From: Microcella sp.
GTDB lineage: Bacteria > Actinomycetota > Actinomycetes > Actinomycetales > Microbacteriaceae
Direction: 5' to 3'
Assembly (NCBI GenBank): GCA_030158585.1
Contig: JAOASR010000067.1
Span: 2,328 to 57,274, forward strand
DNA: 54,947 bases
Shown here: positions 8,239 through 17,398 of the stretch, piece after piece
Position numbering within the stretch: the stretch's first letter is position 1
Layout: every line of letters starts with the position of its first letter
Made by a program: the position numbers and the translations under genes
The notes under the pieces: generated by a model
Database searches by the model: none
What the model saw: the letters and a program-made list of their open reading frames with translations, nothing else
Told to the model about the DNA's origin: nothing

Positions 8239-9674
8239 TGCGCGAGACCCTCGTCGTCGGCGCCGGCATCGCGGGCCTCGTGGTGGCGCGCGAGCTCGTG
8301 CTGCAGGGCCACCGCGTGCGCGTGCTCGAAGCCGAGTCGCGCGCCGGCGGCCAGCTGCTGCAGAAGACGATCGCGGGCATCCCCCTCGACGCAGGAGCCG
8401 AGGCCTTCGCCACCCGCGGCGGCACCGTGCGGGCCTACCTCGAGCGGCTCGGCCTCGCCGACCGCATCATCGCCCCCCTCGACGCCCCCGCCTGGCTGCA
8501 CGCCCGCACGGGCACGACGGTGCCGCTGCCCGCGGTGAGCCTGCTCGGCATCCCCGCGGCCCCGCTCGCCGAGGACGTCGTCGCGGTCGTGGGTCGCAAA
8601 GCCGCGTGGCGCGGCATGGCGGATGCTCTGCTCCCCGGCCCCGTCGGCGCGAAGTCGGCGACGCTCGGTGAGCTCGTGCGGCGGCGCATGGGCGACGGAA
8701 TCCTCGAGCAGCTCGTCGCCCCCGTCGTCGAGGGGATCCACTCGAAGCACCCCGACGACCTGCCGGTGAGCGTCGCGCCCGGGCTCGTGCACCACCTGCT
8801 GCGCGAGAACTCGCTCGCTCGCGCCGTCGCCCGCCTGCGCACCGACGCCCCCGCGGGCTCGCTCGTCGCCGGCCTCGAGGGCGGCATGCGGATGCTCGTC
8901 GACACGCTGCTCGCCGAGCTCGACCGCTACGGCGTGCCGATCGAGTACGGCGTGCGCGTTGCCGAGGTGCACCCCGACCGCGTCGTGCTCGCGGTCGACC
9001 CGGATGCTGCGCGCGGGTCGGTCGTCGGCATCGACCCCGACCTCGCCACGGTCGACCCCGCCGACCCGGCCGACGACCTCGACGAGCCCGAGGGCGAGGT
9101 GCGCGAGGGCCTCGTCGTCGTCGCGGCGCCCGGCCTCGTCGACCCCGCCGACGGCCGTGCCGCGACCCGCACCGCGACGCACCTCATGACCCTCGTGATC
9201 GAGGCCGGCACCGACGCCGCCCGCGCGCTCGCCGAGAACCCGCGCGGCACGGGCGTGCTCGTCGCGCGCGGCACCGACGTGACCGCGCGCGCCCTCACGC
9301 ACGTGAGCGCCAAGTGGGCCTGGGTGCGCGAGGCCGCCGCCGGGCGCGAGGTGCTGCGGCTCAGCTACGAGAGCCTGCCGAGCGCTGACACCGCGCGGCG
9401 CGATGCCGAGCTGCTGCTCGGCGTCACGATTCCCGAGACCGCGGTCGTCGCGGCCGAGGCGACCACCTGGCTGCGCGCCGGTCGCATCGAGGCCGACGAC
9501 AGCATCCCCCTTGTCGGTGAGCAGGTGTCGGGCACCGGTCTTGCGAGCGTCATCGACCACGCGCACCGCCTCGCCGAGCGCCTCGGCGCACCGGGCGCCG
9601 ACGCCCCCACGAGCACCCCCGCTGCTGAGAGCAGCGCCGACCCCGCAGCATCCACCGAGAGGAACGCATCGTGA
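8238..9674 (+). CDS. cgoX: Coproporphyrinogen III oxidase (HemY/HemG type)
   Basis: 478 residues. A flavoenzyme with an N-terminal FAD-binding motif (TLVVGAGIAGLVVARELVLQGH) and the C-terminal FAD segment ...GTGLASVIDHAHRLAERLG. Annotated in older schemes as protoporphyrinogen oxidase HemY. With HemQ in the same operon, the substrate is predicted to be coproporphyrinogen III, oxidised to coproporphyrin III with O2. Oddities: an Asp/Pro/Glu-rich insert (DPDLATVDPADPADDLDEPEGE) and a ~30-residue Ala/Ser/Pro tail after the conserved core. The start ATG overlaps the hemE stop; the stop overlaps chdC (GTGA). Confidence 0.93.
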   Translation: MRETLVVGAGIAGLVVARELVLQGHRVRVLEAESRAGGQLLQKTIAGIPLDAGAEAFATRGGTVRAYLERLGLADRIIAPLDAPAWLHARTGTTVPLPAVSLLGIPAAPLAEDVVAVVGRKAAWRGMADALLPGPVGAKSATLGELVRRRMGDGILEQLVAPVVEGIHSKHPDDLPVSVAPGLVHHLLRENSLARAVARLRTDAPAGSLVAGLEGGMRMLVDTLLAELDRYGVPIEYGVRVAEVHPDRVVLAVDPDAARGSVVGIDPDLATVDPADPADDLDEPEGEVREGLVVVAAPGLVDPADGRAATRTATHLMTLVIEAGTDAARALAENPRGTGVLVARGTDVTARALTHVSAKWAWVREAAAGREVLRLSYESLPSADTARRDAELLLGVTIPETAVVAAEATTWLRAGRIEADDSIPLVGEQVSGTGLASVIDHAHRLAERLGAPGADAPTSTPAAESSADPAASTERNAS

Positions 9675-10336
9675 GCGACCAGCTCGCCTACACCGTGTAC
9701 GTCGTGCTTCGGCGCGACCCGCACCGCCCCGCGACCGGGGGCGGCGTGCAGCAGGCCGTCGAGGCCGTGACCGCCGATGGCGTGACCGTGCGCGGCATCT
9801 ACGACGTGAGCGGCCTGCGCGCCGACGCCGACATCATGCTCTGGCTGCACGGGCCCGACCCCGAGAAGATTCAGACCGCGGTTCGCACGCTGCGCCGCAG
9901 CGCTCTGCTGAGCAGCCTCCTGCCGACGTGGAACGCCATGGGCGTGCACGTGCAGGCCGAGTTCAGCCGCAGCCACGCTCCCGCCTTCATGCTCGGCAAG
10001 GAGCCCAAGCAGTGGCTCTGCGTCTACCCCTTCGTGCGCTCGTACGAGTGGTACCTGCTGCCCGACGAGGAGCGCCGCGACATGCTCGCCGAGCACGGCC
10101 GCAAGGGCAGCGCCTTCACGAACGTGCTCGCCAACACGGTCGCGAGCTTCGCCCTCGGCGACTACGAGTGGCTGCTCGGGCTCGAGAGCGACGAGCTGCT
10201 CGATCTCGTCGACATGATGCGCGACCTGCGCTACACCGAGGCGCGCCGCCACGTGCGCGAAGAGGTTCCCTTCTACACCGGCCGTCGTCTCGACGACGAC
10301 GCGCTCGACGCTCAGATCCTGGAGGTCATCAAGTGA
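9671..10336 (+). CDS. chdC: Coproheme decarboxylase (HemQ)
   Basis: 221 residues, chlorite-dismutase-like fold. Converts coproheme III to heme b with peroxide. The catalytic tyrosine lies in the YPFVRSYEWY stretch (Tyr119), and a histidine fit for axial heme ligation is in LAEHGRKG. This gene marks the Gram-positive/actinobacterial coproporphyrin branch. GTG start overlaps the cgoX stop, and its own stop overlaps cpfC by GTGA. Confidence 0.94.
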   Translation: MSDQLAYTVYVVLRRDPHRPATGGGVQQAVEAVTADGVTVRGIYDVSGLRADADIMLWLHGPDPEKIQTAVRTLRRSALLSSLLPTWNAMGVHVQAEFSRSHAPAFMLGKEPKQWLCVYPFVRSYEWYLLPDEERRDMLAEHGRKGSAFTNVLANTVASFALGDYEWLLGLESDELLDLVDMMRDLRYTEARRHVREEVPFYTGRRLDDDALDAQILEVIK

Positions 10337-11610
10337 CACTGCGCCAGCCCAACATCACGAATGGTCTCGGCCCCGACGGCCTCGCCGTCGTCGTCGACCT
10401 GACCGAGGGCCGCTACGAGGGCGAGCAGTTCGCCCGCGCCGCGACCGACACCGCCCAGCAGTACGCCGTGCCCGGCCACGTCGAGGAGGGCGTCGCCTAC
10501 GACGCCGTCATCCTCGCCGGCTTCGGCGGCCCCGAGGGGCAGGACGACGTCATCCCGTTCCTGCGCAACGTGACGCGCGGCCGCGGCATCCCCGACGAGC
10601 GCCTGGAAGAGGTCGCGCACCACTACCGCCACTTCGGCGGCGTGAGCCCGATCAACGAGCAGAACCGCCAGCTGCAGGCGGCGCTGCAGGCCGAGGCCGA
10701 CCGCCGCGGCCTCGGCATCCCGATCTACTGGGGCAACCGCAACTGGGATCCCTACCTCCCCGAGGCCCTGCAGCAGGCCTTCGACGACGGCCACCGCACG
10801 ATCCTGGGGCTGGCGACGAGCGCCTACTCGAGCTTCTCGAGCTGCCGCCAGTACCGCGAGGACTTCGCGAAGGCCCTCGACGCGACGGGCCTCTGGGGCC
10901 AGGTGCGCATCGACAAGGTCGGCCAGTTCTTCGATTCGCCCGGCTTCGTCGCCCCCTTCGTGACGGGGGTGGTGGATGCTCTGCGCACGCTCCTCGCGGA
11001 GGGCGCCGACCTCGCGACCACTCGCGTGCTGTTCGCGACCCACAGCATCCCGACCTCCGACGCCGAGCGCAGCGGCCCGCGCGACGTGGACTGGGGCGAG
11101 GGCGGAGCGTACGCCGCCCAGCACCTCGCGGTGAGCGAGGTCATCATGCAGAAGGCGCTCGCCGAGCTGCGGGCGGAAGGATCGGACATCCCCGACGTCG
11201 ACTGGCAGCTCGTCTACCAGAGCCGCTCGGGCCCCCCGACGCAGCCATGGCTCGAGCCCGACATCAACGACGCGATCGCCGACCACGCCGCGGCGGGCGC
11301 GACCGCGATCGTCATGGTGCCGGTCGGCTTCGTGAGCGACCACATGGAGGTCATGTGGGATCTCGACACCGAGGCGATGGAGACGTGCGAGGAGCACGGC
11401 CTGCGCGCCCTGCGCGTGCCGACCCCCGGCGTCGACCCGGTCTACGTGAGCGGCCTCATCGACCTCGTCGAGGAGCGCCTGAGCGGCGCCGCGAAGAGCG
11501 AGCGCGTGCGCGAGACGACCCTCGGCCCCTGGTACGACGTGTGCCGCCCGGGCTGCTGCGAGAACGTGCGCGCCGGGTTCAAGCCGGCGATCTCGGGTCT
11601 GCAGCCGTGA
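10333..11610 (+). CDS. cpfC: Coproporphyrin III ferrochelatase
   Basis: 425 residues. Inserts Fe2+ into coproporphyrin III. Motifs: [27 protein letters not shown], the metal-site segment FATHSIP, and [12 protein letters not shown] near the C-terminus. The C-terminal cysteines (VCRPGCCEN) plus the Cys in [12 protein letters not shown] match the pattern of ferrochelatases with a [2Fe-2S] cluster, as known in actinobacteria. GTG start is within a GTGA overlap with chdC. Also called hemH. Confidence 0.94.
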   Translation: MTLRQPNITNGLGPDGLAVVVDLTEGRYEGEQFARAATDTAQQYAVPGHVEEGVAYDAVILAGFGGPEGQDDVIPFLRNVTRGRGIPDERLEEVAHHYRHFGGVSPINEQNRQLQAALQAEADRRGLGIPIYWGNRNWDPYLPEALQQAFDDGHRTILGLATSAYSSFSSCRQYREDFAKALDATGLWGQVRIDKVGQFFDSPGFVAPFVTGVVDALRTLLAEGADLATTRVLFATHSIPTSDAERSGPRDVDWGEGGAYAAQHLAVSEVIMQKALAELRAEGSDIPDVDWQLVYQSRSGPPTQPWLEPDINDAIADHAAAGATAIVMVPVGFVSDHMEVMWDLDTEAMETCEEHGLRALRVPTPGVDPVYVSGLIDLVEERLSGAAKSERVRETTLGPWYDVCRPGCCENVRAGFKPAISGLQP

Positions 11611-12593
11611 TCCGGCTCGGCACGCGCGGCAGCGCACTCGCTCTCGCGCAGTCGCAGCGCGTCGCCGACTCGATCGCGGCCCGCACGGGCGAGGAGGTCG
11701 AGCTCGTGCGCATCGTGACCCACGGCGACGTCTCGACCGCGCCCCTGGCCACGATGTCACAGACGGCACCGGGCGGCGTCGGGGTGTTCGTCGCCGCCGT
11801 GCGCGAGTCGCTGCTCGCCGAGGAGTGCGACGTCGTGGTGCACTCGCTCAAGGATCTGCCGACGTCTCCGCACCCCGGGCTGCTCGTCGCCGCGATGCCG
11901 AAGCGCGCCGACGCGCGCGACGCGGCGATCGTGCGCGACGGCATCGCGCTCGCCGATCTGCCCGCGGGCTCTCGCGTGGGCACCGGATCGCCCCGCCGCC
12001 AGGCGCAGCTGCGCCGCCGGTTCCCCGACCTCGAGGTCGTCGAGCTGCGCGGCAACGTCGACACGCGCCTCGCGCGCGTGCTTGGCCGCGAGGCCGGCGT
12101 CGCGGCCGACGGCTCGCCCATCGAGGCCATGACGCCCGACCTCGACGGCGTGATCCTCGCCGCCGCGGGCCTCGAGCGCCTCGACCGGCTCGACGTCGTC
12201 ACCGAGTTTCTCGGCATCGACGGCTGGCCCACCGCCCCCGGGCAGGGCTGCCTCGCGATCGAGACGCGCACCGACCTCAGCGGCCCGCTCAAGAAGGCGC
12301 TGCAGGCCCTCGACCACCGCTCGACGCGACTCGCCGTCGAGGCCGAGCGCGCGGTGCTGCGCCGCCTCGAGGCCGGCTGCTCGGCGCCGCTCGGTGCTCA
12401 CGCCTTCATCGACGGCGACATGATGTTCCTCGCCGCGCGCGTCTACTCGCCCGAGGGCGAGCAGGTCTCGGCCGCCCACGCGCTCTACATCGACGACGCC
12501 GACGACCCGGTCGAGGAGCTCGCCGCGCGCGTCGCCGACGAGCTGCTGGCGAACGGGGCCGCAGCGCTCGCGCCCCTGGGCGGCGACCGATGA
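11607..12593 (+). CDS. hemC: Hydroxymethylbilane synthase (porphobilinogen deaminase)
   Basis: 328 residues. Polymerises four porphobilinogens to hydroxymethylbilane on a dipyrromethane cofactor attached to the cysteine of [12 protein letters not shown] (Cys258). Other motifs: [15 protein letters not shown] at the N-terminus, [20 protein letters not shown] and [13 protein letters not shown] start overlaps the cpfC stop; ATGA overlap with hemB. Its product is the substrate of the HemD encoded at 16524. Confidence 0.96.
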   Translation: MIRLGTRGSALALAQSQRVADSIAARTGEEVELVRIVTHGDVSTAPLATMSQTAPGGVGVFVAAVRESLLAEECDVVVHSLKDLPTSPHPGLLVAAMPKRADARDAAIVRDGIALADLPAGSRVGTGSPRRQAQLRRRFPDLEVVELRGNVDTRLARVLGREAGVAADGSPIEAMTPDLDGVILAAAGLERLDRLDVVTEFLGIDGWPTAPGQGCLAIETRTDLSGPLKKALQALDHRSTRLAVEAERAVLRRLEAGCSAPLGAHAFIDGDMMFLAARVYSPEGEQVSAAHALYIDDADDPVEELAARVADELLANGAAALAPLGGDR

Positions 12594-13576
12594 GCGATCT
12601 CGGGCCCAGCATCCGCCCCCGCCGTCTGCGGCAGAGCGCTGCGATGCGCCGCCTCGTCGGTGAGACCGACCTGCGCCCGCGCCACCTCGTGCTGCCGCTG
12701 TTCGTGCGCGAGGGCGCGACCGAGGCGCAGCCCATCGCCTCGATGCCGGGCGTCGAGCAGCACTCGCTCGACAGCCTGCGCGCGATCGCCGTGCGCGCGG
12801 CCGAGGCCGGGCTCGGCGGGGTCATGCTGTTCGGCGTTCCCGCGGTGCGCGACGCGATCGGGTCGGGCGCGACCGACCCCGAGGGCATCCTCAACGTCGC
12901 CGCCCGCGCGCTCGCCGCCGAGGTCGGCGACGCGCTCGTGGTGCAGACCGATCTCTGCCTCGACGAGTTCACCGACCACGGCCACTGCGGTGTGCTGGAT
13001 GCCCGTGGCCGCGTCGACAACGACGCCACCCTTGAGCGCTACGCCGACATGGCCGTCGCGCAGGCGCAGGCGGGCGCTCAGGTGCTGGGCTTGAGCGGCA
13101 TGATGGACGGCCAGACCGCCGTCGCCCGCGCCGCGCTCGACGAGGCCGGCTTCACCGACGTCGCCCTGCTCGCCTACTCGGCGAAGTACGCCTCGGCGTT
13201 CTACGGGCCCTTCCGCGACGCGGTCGAGTCGCAGCTGCAGGGCGATCGCCGCACCTACCAGCTCGACCCCGGCAACGGGCGCGAGGGCCTGCGCGAGGCG
13301 CTGCTCGACCTCGACGAGGGCGCCGACATCGTCATGGTCAAGCCCGCGCTCGCCTACCTCGACGTGCTGCGCCAGGTCGCCGACGTGTCGACCGTGCCCG
13401 TCTGGGCCTACATGGTCTCGGGCGAGTACGCGATGATCGCCGCCGCCGCGCAGAACGGCTGGATCGACGGCGATCGCGCGCAGCTCGAGGCGCTCACCTC
13501 GATCCGCCGCGCGGGCGCCGACGCCGTGCTCAGCTACGCCGCACTCGACCTCGCCGAGAAGGGGCTCCTGTCATGA
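12590..13576 (+). CDS. hemB: Delta-aminolevulinic acid dehydratase (porphobilinogen synthase)
   Basis: 328 residues. Condenses two 5-aminolevulinates. Schiff-base lysines are visible at K199 ([13 protein letters not shown]) and K251 (MVKPAL). The metal-site segment [14 protein letters not shown] carries two cysteines. The usual APS(D/G)MMDG motif reads GLSGMMDG here, a mild departure. ATG start overlaps the hemC stop, and its stop overlaps hemL (ATGA). Confidence 0.95.
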   Translation: MSDLGPSIRPRRLRQSAAMRRLVGETDLRPRHLVLPLFVREGATEAQPIASMPGVEQHSLDSLRAIAVRAAEAGLGGVMLFGVPAVRDAIGSGATDPEGILNVAARALAAEVGDALVVQTDLCLDEFTDHGHCGVLDARGRVDNDATLERYADMAVAQAQAGAQVLGLSGMMDGQTAVARAALDEAGFTDVALLAYSAKYASAFYGPFRDAVESQLQGDRRTYQLDPGNGREGLREALLDLDEGADIVMVKPALAYLDVLRQVADVSTVPVWAYMVSGEYAMIAAAAQNGWIDGDRAQLEALTSIRRAGADAVLSYAALDLAEKGLLS

Positions 13577-14943
13577 CCCGGTTCATCTCCGGTCGCACGC
13601 CGACCACGAACGCCGAGGCCTTCGAGCGCGCGCTCGTCGTCACGCCCGGCGGGGTCAACTCGCCCGTGCGCGCGTTCCGCTCCGTCGGCGGCACGCCCGT
13701 CTTCCTCGCGAGCGGCCATGGCCCCTACGTGCGGGATGTGGAGGGCACCGAGTACGTCGACCTCGTGGGGCAGTGGGGTCCCGCGCTGCTGGGCCACGCG
13801 CATCCCGACGTCATCGCGGCCGCGCACGCCGCCGTCGACCGCGGCCTCGGATTCGGCGCCGCGTCGACCGGCGAGGTCGAGCTCGCCGAGCTCGTGCTCG
13901 ACCGGCTCACGCTCACCGGCCCCGACGGCGCCGAACGCCGGGCCATCGAGAAACTGCGCCTCGTCTCGACCGGCACCGAGGCGACCATGACGGCCATCCG
14001 GCTCGCGCGCGGCGCCACCGGCCGCCCGCTGCTCGTGAAATTCGCCGGGCACTACCACGGGCACTCCGACTCGCTGCTGTCGGAGGCGGGCTCGGGCATC
14101 GCGACGCTCGGCATCCCCGGCTCCGCGGGCATCACGCCCGAGACGGCCGCCCAGACGATCGTCATCCCCTACAACGACGAGGATGCCCTCGCGGCGGTCT
14201 TCGCCGCGCACGGCGACCGCATCGCGGCGGTCATCACCGAGGCCGCCGCCGCGAACATGGGCGTCGTGCCGCCGAGGCCCGGCTTCAACAGGCTGCTCGC
14301 CGACACCGCGCACGCGCACGGTGCGCTGCTCATCAGCGACGAGGTCATGACGGGCTTCCGCTCGACGGCCGCGGGCTGGTGGGGGCTCGAGGAGCGCGAG
14401 GGCGTTCCGTACGACGCCGACCTCACGACCTTCGGCAAGATCATCGGCGGAGGCCTGCCGCTCGCGGGCCTCGGCGGTCGCGCCGAGATCCTCGACCTGC
14501 TCGCGCCGCTCGGCCCCGTTTACCAGGCGGGCACGCTGAGCGGGAACCCGGTCGCTGTAGCGACGGGAGCAGCGATGCTCCGCGGAGCGGGCCCCGAGGT
14601 CTACGACCACCTGCCGCGCGTCGCCCGCACGATCGCCGACGGGCTGTCGAGCGCGCTGACGGCCGAGGGTGTCGCGCACACCGTCGCGTGGGCGGGCTCG
14701 CAGTTCTCGATCTTCTTCCGCGACTCGGCGCCGCAGAACTACGCCGAGGCGCAGGCGCAGGAGACCTGGCGCTTCGGCCCGTTCTTCCACGCGATGCTCG
14801 AGCACGGAGTCTCGCTGCCCCCGAGCGTCTACGAGGCGTGGTTCGTCTCGGCCGCGCATGACGACGCGGCGGTCGAGCGCGTGCTCGCGGCGGCGGCGCC
14901 CGCGGCCCGCGCGGCGGCGGCCGCGCAGCCCGCGCTGCAGTAG
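13573..14943 (+). CDS. hemL: Glutamate-1-semialdehyde 2,1-aminomutase
   Basis: 456 residues, PLP fold type I. Converts glutamate-1-semialdehyde (the HemA product) to 5-aminolevulinate. The opening [13 protein letters not shown] is typical; the PLP lysine is K289 in [25 protein letters not shown] follows. Last gene of the overlapping hem array, followed by about 370 bp of noncoding DNA. Confidence 0.95.
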   Translation: MTRFISGRTPTTNAEAFERALVVTPGGVNSPVRAFRSVGGTPVFLASGHGPYVRDVEGTEYVDLVGQWGPALLGHAHPDVIAAAHAAVDRGLGFGAASTGEVELAELVLDRLTLTGPDGAERRAIEKLRLVSTGTEATMTAIRLARGATGRPLLVKFAGHYHGHSDSLLSEAGSGIATLGIPGSAGITPETAAQTIVIPYNDEDALAAVFAAHGDRIAAVITEAAAANMGVVPPRPGFNRLLADTAHAHGALLISDEVMTGFRSTAAGWWGLEEREGVPYDADLTTFGKIIGGGLPLAGLGGRAEILDLLAPLGPVYQAGTLSGNPVAVATGAAMLRGAGPEVYDHLPRVARTIADGLSSALTAEGVAHTVAWAGSQFSIFFRDSAPQNYAEAQAQETWRFGPFFHAMLEHGVSLPPSVYEAWFVSAAHDDAAVERVLAAAAPAARAAAAAQPALQ

Positions 14944-15029
14944 TCGCACGAACGCCGAACGGGCCGGGGGAGCAGCTGCTCCGCACGACCCGCGCCGCAT
15001 CATCCCGGCACTCCCGCGGAGTCGTCTTC

Positions 15030-15110
15030 CCACATGACGTCACTCCGGCGCCCGGCGGACGACTTATTGAGGTGATTCGACGGACAACGCCAGCAGGTGA
15101 CGTCATGTGG
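15030..15110. promoter_or_regulatory. Long-spaced inverted repeat with TGACGTCA cores
   Basis: CCACATGACGTCAC (15030-15043) and its exact reverse complement (15097-15110) are separated by 53 bp. Each arm contains the palindrome TGACGTCA, so it could be two operator sites for one dimeric regulator, or the ends of a small mobile or structured element. Confidence 0.6.
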
Positions 15111-15228
15111 CAACGGCAACAAACGCTGGCGCCGCATCGAGAGTCCGCCGCAGCAGGCGGAACCCCGAAGCGAGCGGCACGTCTGGGAACTGGCTCCACG
15201 TCTCCTTCACGCGCGAAGGCCCCCGCAC

Positions 15229-15288
15229 TAGCCTGGAGGTTCGCGAGCTGCCGATCGGCTCGCGGACTACGTGAACGACTACGTGAAC
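15229..15288 (+). promoter_or_regulatory. Promoter, 5' hairpin and tandem 12-mer upstream of the small envelope operon
   Basis: TAGCCT (15229-15234) is a likely -10. Just downstream CGCGAGC (15242-15248) pairs with GCTCGCG (15258-15264), which would fold at the very 5' end of the transcript. It is followed at once by GACTACGTGAAC twice in tandem (15265-15276, 15277-15288). Confidence 0.5.
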
Positions 15289-15316
15289 AAAGAGGATTGA
15301 AGAGAGAGGTACGACA

Positions 15317-15655
15317 ATGCGCGGAAAGATTCTGTTCCTGACCGGACTGGGCGTCGGCTACGTGTTCGGCACGAAGGCCGGCCGTGAGAAGTACAACCAG
15401 ATCTCCGAGGCGGCGTCGAAGTTCTGGAACGACCCTCGCGTCAAGACGCGCGTCGACCAGGTCGAGGGCTTCGTCAAGGAGAAGGCCCCCGAGGTCGCCG
15501 AGTTCGTGAGCGGCAACGCCAAGAACGCGGCCTCGAAGGTCGGCGGCAAGAAGAACGGCGGCTCGACCAAGCCCAGCGGCTCGGACACCACGCCCACGCC
15601 GACGCCGAGCAGCTCCACGAGCACGACGCCGTCGGGCTCGACGAGCACCTCCTGA
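15317..15655 (+). CDS. Small YtxH-like envelope protein
   Basis: 112 residues with a GAGAGG-type ribosome binding site 8 nt upstream. A short N-terminal hydrophobic stretch (ILFLTGLGVGYVFG) carries the GYVFGTKAGREKY signature common to small actinobacterial YtxH-like proteins. Then follow a charged helix (residues ~25-75) and a Ser/Thr/Pro tail with SGST and TPTP runs, likely outside or flexible. First of three small genes (15317, 15675, 16112). Role unknown; an envelope or stress function is inferred only from the neighbours. Confidence 0.75.
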   Translation: MRGKILFLTGLGVGYVFGTKAGREKYNQISEAASKFWNDPRVKTRVDQVEGFVKEKAPEVAEFVSGNAKNAASKVGGKKNGGSTKPSGSDTTPTPTPSSSTSTTPSGSTSTS

Positions 15656-15674
15656 CCGGCAGCGGAGACGCCCG

Positions 15675-16103
15675 ATGACGACTCCCCGCACGCCCACGTC
15701 GCCCGCCGTCGCCGCATCGGCCGAGCGGCGCGGACTCTTCGCGCTCATCGCCGATGTGCCCAAGCTCATCGGTGACCTGGTGCGCGCCGAGATCGCGTCG
15801 CTGAAGGCCGAGATCGCCGAGAAGGCGAAGGCGGCCGGCATCGGCATCGGACTGCTCGTGGGTGCGGGCGTGTTCGCGTTCTTCGCGGCGCTCGTGCTCA
15901 TCGCCGCTGCGGTGCTCGCCCTCGCCCTCGTGCTTCCGGTCTGGGCGTCGGCGCTCATCATCGGCGTGGTGCTGCTGACCATCGCGGGCATCATCGCCGC
16001 CGTCGGGGTGCGCGCGCTCAAGCGCGGCATGCCCCCGACCCCCACCGACACTCTCGAGAGTGTTCAGGAAGACGTCCGCGCCGTGCGCGGACTGAGGAAG
16101 TGA
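15675..16103 (+). CDS. Phage-holin-family (actinobacterial holin superfamily III) membrane protein
   Basis: 142 residues. An N-terminal amphipathic helix (LIADVPKLIGDLVRAEIASLKAEIAEKAK) is followed by two transmembrane helices (~57-83 and ~88-112) and a basic C-terminal tail. This is the layout of PF07332-type proteins, which despite the name are chromosomal membrane proteins with no proven lytic role. ATG with GGAGA upstream. Its TGA lies inside the GTGAGG that serves as ribosome binding site of the next gene. Confidence 0.8.
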   Translation: MTTPRTPTSPAVAASAERRGLFALIADVPKLIGDLVRAEIASLKAEIAEKAKAAGIGIGLLVGAGVFAFFAALVLIAAAVLALALVLPVWASALIIGVVLLTIAGIIAAVGVRALKRGMPPTPTDTLESVQEDVRAVRGLRK

Positions 16104-16111
16104 GGTCTGAC

Positions 16112-16405
16112 ATGACCGATTCACCCAGCACCCCGTCCACCACTTCCGGCGCGGGATACTCGCCCGCGACGACCGGCCCCTCGGGCGCCCCGTCGTCGGC
16201 GTCGGTCGAAGAGACCCGCCGCAAGCTCGAAGAGACCCTCGACGCGATCGAGGAGAAGCTCGACGTCAAGAAGCGCGCGAGCGAGGTCGGCGACCGCGTG
16301 CAGCGCTCGTACGCCGAGAACCCCGTTCCGTGGATCATCGGCGCGACGGCCGTCGCCGTCGGCGTCATCGGTCTCGTCGCCTGGGCGATCTTCTCCGACG
16401 ACTAA
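16112..16405 (+). CDS. DUF3618 membrane protein
   Basis: 97 residues from ATG 16112, which has a GAGG-type ribosome binding site; a GTG at 16100 overlapping the previous stop is the alternative. Signature VEETRRKLEETLDAIEEKLDV, then a helix and a single C-terminal membrane segment (WIIGATAVAVGVIGLVAWAIF). DUF3618 proteins regularly accompany holin-family and YtxH-like proteins in actinobacteria, so the three probably act together at the membrane. Function unknown. Confidence 0.85.
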   Translation: MTDSPSTPSTTSGAGYSPATTGPSGAPSSASVEETRRKLEETLDAIEEKLDVKKRASEVGDRVQRSYAENPVPWIIGATAVAVGVIGLVAWAIFSDD

Positions 16406-16447
16406 GCCACTGCACCGCTGACGACCACGGTCGTCGCCCGCACCGTC

Positions 16448-16494
16448 AACGGCGCCCCTCGCAGGCCGGTATTCCGGCACCGAGGGGCGCCGTT
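16448..16494 (+). terminator. Long hairpin after the small envelope operon
   Basis: AACGGCGCCCCTCG (16448-16461) pairs perfectly with 16481-16494, and inside the loop GCCGG pairs with CCGGC around TATT. Very stable; no T-run. Confidence 0.75.
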
Positions 16495-16523
16495 CGTCGA
16501 TTAGGCGCGCTCGCCTCTTCGGG

Positions 16524-17372
16524 GTGACAATGAAAGAGATGTCCTCTTCTGCGCGAGATGTGATCGTCGACCGCACGCCCACTGGGGCGCTGCCGGTGAT
16601 CAAACCCCTGCTCGGATGGCGCGTGCTCGTGCCCCGCGGGGGCAAGTGGGGCGACGGCATCGCGGCGGGTCTGCGCGCGTTCGGTGCCGCCCCGGTCATC
16701 GCGCCGCTCATCAACTTCGCCGGCACCGAGAACCCTGACGAGCTCACGGCCGAGCTCGACCGCCTGCGCGACGGCGCCTTCGGCTGGCTCGTCGTCACGA
16801 GCGCCACGACCGTCGACGTGCTCGTCGGCCAGGGCGTGCGAGTGCCCGAGGGCACGCGCGTCGCCGCCGTCGGCGAGACGACCGCCAACGCTCTGCAGCT
16901 CGCCGGGTATCCGGTGCACTTCGTGCCGAGCGACCACTCGGCGCGCGGGCTCGTCAAGGAATGGCCGGGCACGGCTGAGCACGGCGAGGTGCTCGTCCCG
17001 CAGTCCGAGATCGCCGAGCCGACTCTCGTCAGCGGGTTGCGTGAGCGCGGGGTCGCCGCGCGATTCGTGAGCGCGTACCGCACCGTCGGGGTGGCGGCCC
17101 CCGCATCCGTCATCGACGATGTCGCCGAAGGCCGCATCCAGGCGCTGATCGTGAGCTCGGGCAGCGTCGCCCGTCAGATCGCCGACCAGTTCGCGCCGCT
17201 GCCCGAGTCGACCGTCGTCGTGTGCATCGGCCCGCGCACGGCCTTCGACGCGCGCGCCGCGGGCCTTCGGGTCGACCGCATCGCCGAGGAGCGCTCGTCG
17301 GCCGCGCTGATCCGCGCCCTCGCCGAGTACGCGATGGACCCGGACGACCGCCGCCCGCCCGTCATCCCGTAG
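16524..17372 (+). CDS. hemD: Uroporphyrinogen-III synthase
   Basis: Up to 282 residues. Closes hydroxymethylbilane to uroporphyrinogen III. Sequence is poorly conserved in this family, but the two-lobed pattern is clear: WRVLVPRGGKWGDGIAAGLRAFGA, FGWLVVTSATTVDVL, RVAAVGETTANALQLAGY, and in the second lobe VLVPQSEIAEPTLVSGLRERG, VSSGSVARQIADQF and CIGPRTAFDARAAGL. It lies 1.6 kb from the hem array and completes it. Start uncertain among GTG 16524, ATG 16530 and ATG 16542. It converges on pfkA with a 26-nt gap. Confidence 0.88.
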   Translation: MTMKEMSSSARDVIVDRTPTGALPVIKPLLGWRVLVPRGGKWGDGIAAGLRAFGAAPVIAPLINFAGTENPDELTAELDRLRDGAFGWLVVTSATTVDVLVGQGVRVPEGTRVAAVGETTANALQLAGYPVHFVPSDHSARGLVKEWPGTAEHGEVLVPQSEIAEPTLVSGLRERGVAARFVSAYRTVGVAAPASVIDDVAEGRIQALIVSSGSVARQIADQFAPLPESTVVVCIGPRTAFDARAAGLRVDRIAEERSSAALIRALAEYAMDPDDRRPPVIP

Positions 17373-17398
17373 GCGGATGCTCGGCGCGAGCCGTGCGC

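Larger units (their letters stand above)
14944..15316. other. Noncoding region after hemL with several symmetric elements
   Basis: No convincing gene. It contains a 14-bp palindrome GGAGCAGCTGCTCC (14969-14982), a 14-bp inverted repeat pair (15030-15043 / 15097-15110), a second pair CGCCAGC/GCTGGCG (15088-15094 / 15125-15131), a -10-like TAGCCT (15229-15234), a 5'-end hairpin and a tandem 12-mer ahead of the 15317 gene. An open frame from 15072 into the next gene has no support. Confidence 0.7.

Noticed and set aside
15072-15341. 89-codon ORF between hemL and the 15317 gene
   Set aside because: It overlaps the next gene's start and covers the inverted repeats and promoter; composition is not gene-like.
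15675-16103. Prophage holin
   Set aside because: Despite the family name there are no lysis, tail or integrase genes nearby. The neighbours are chromosomal envelope genes.
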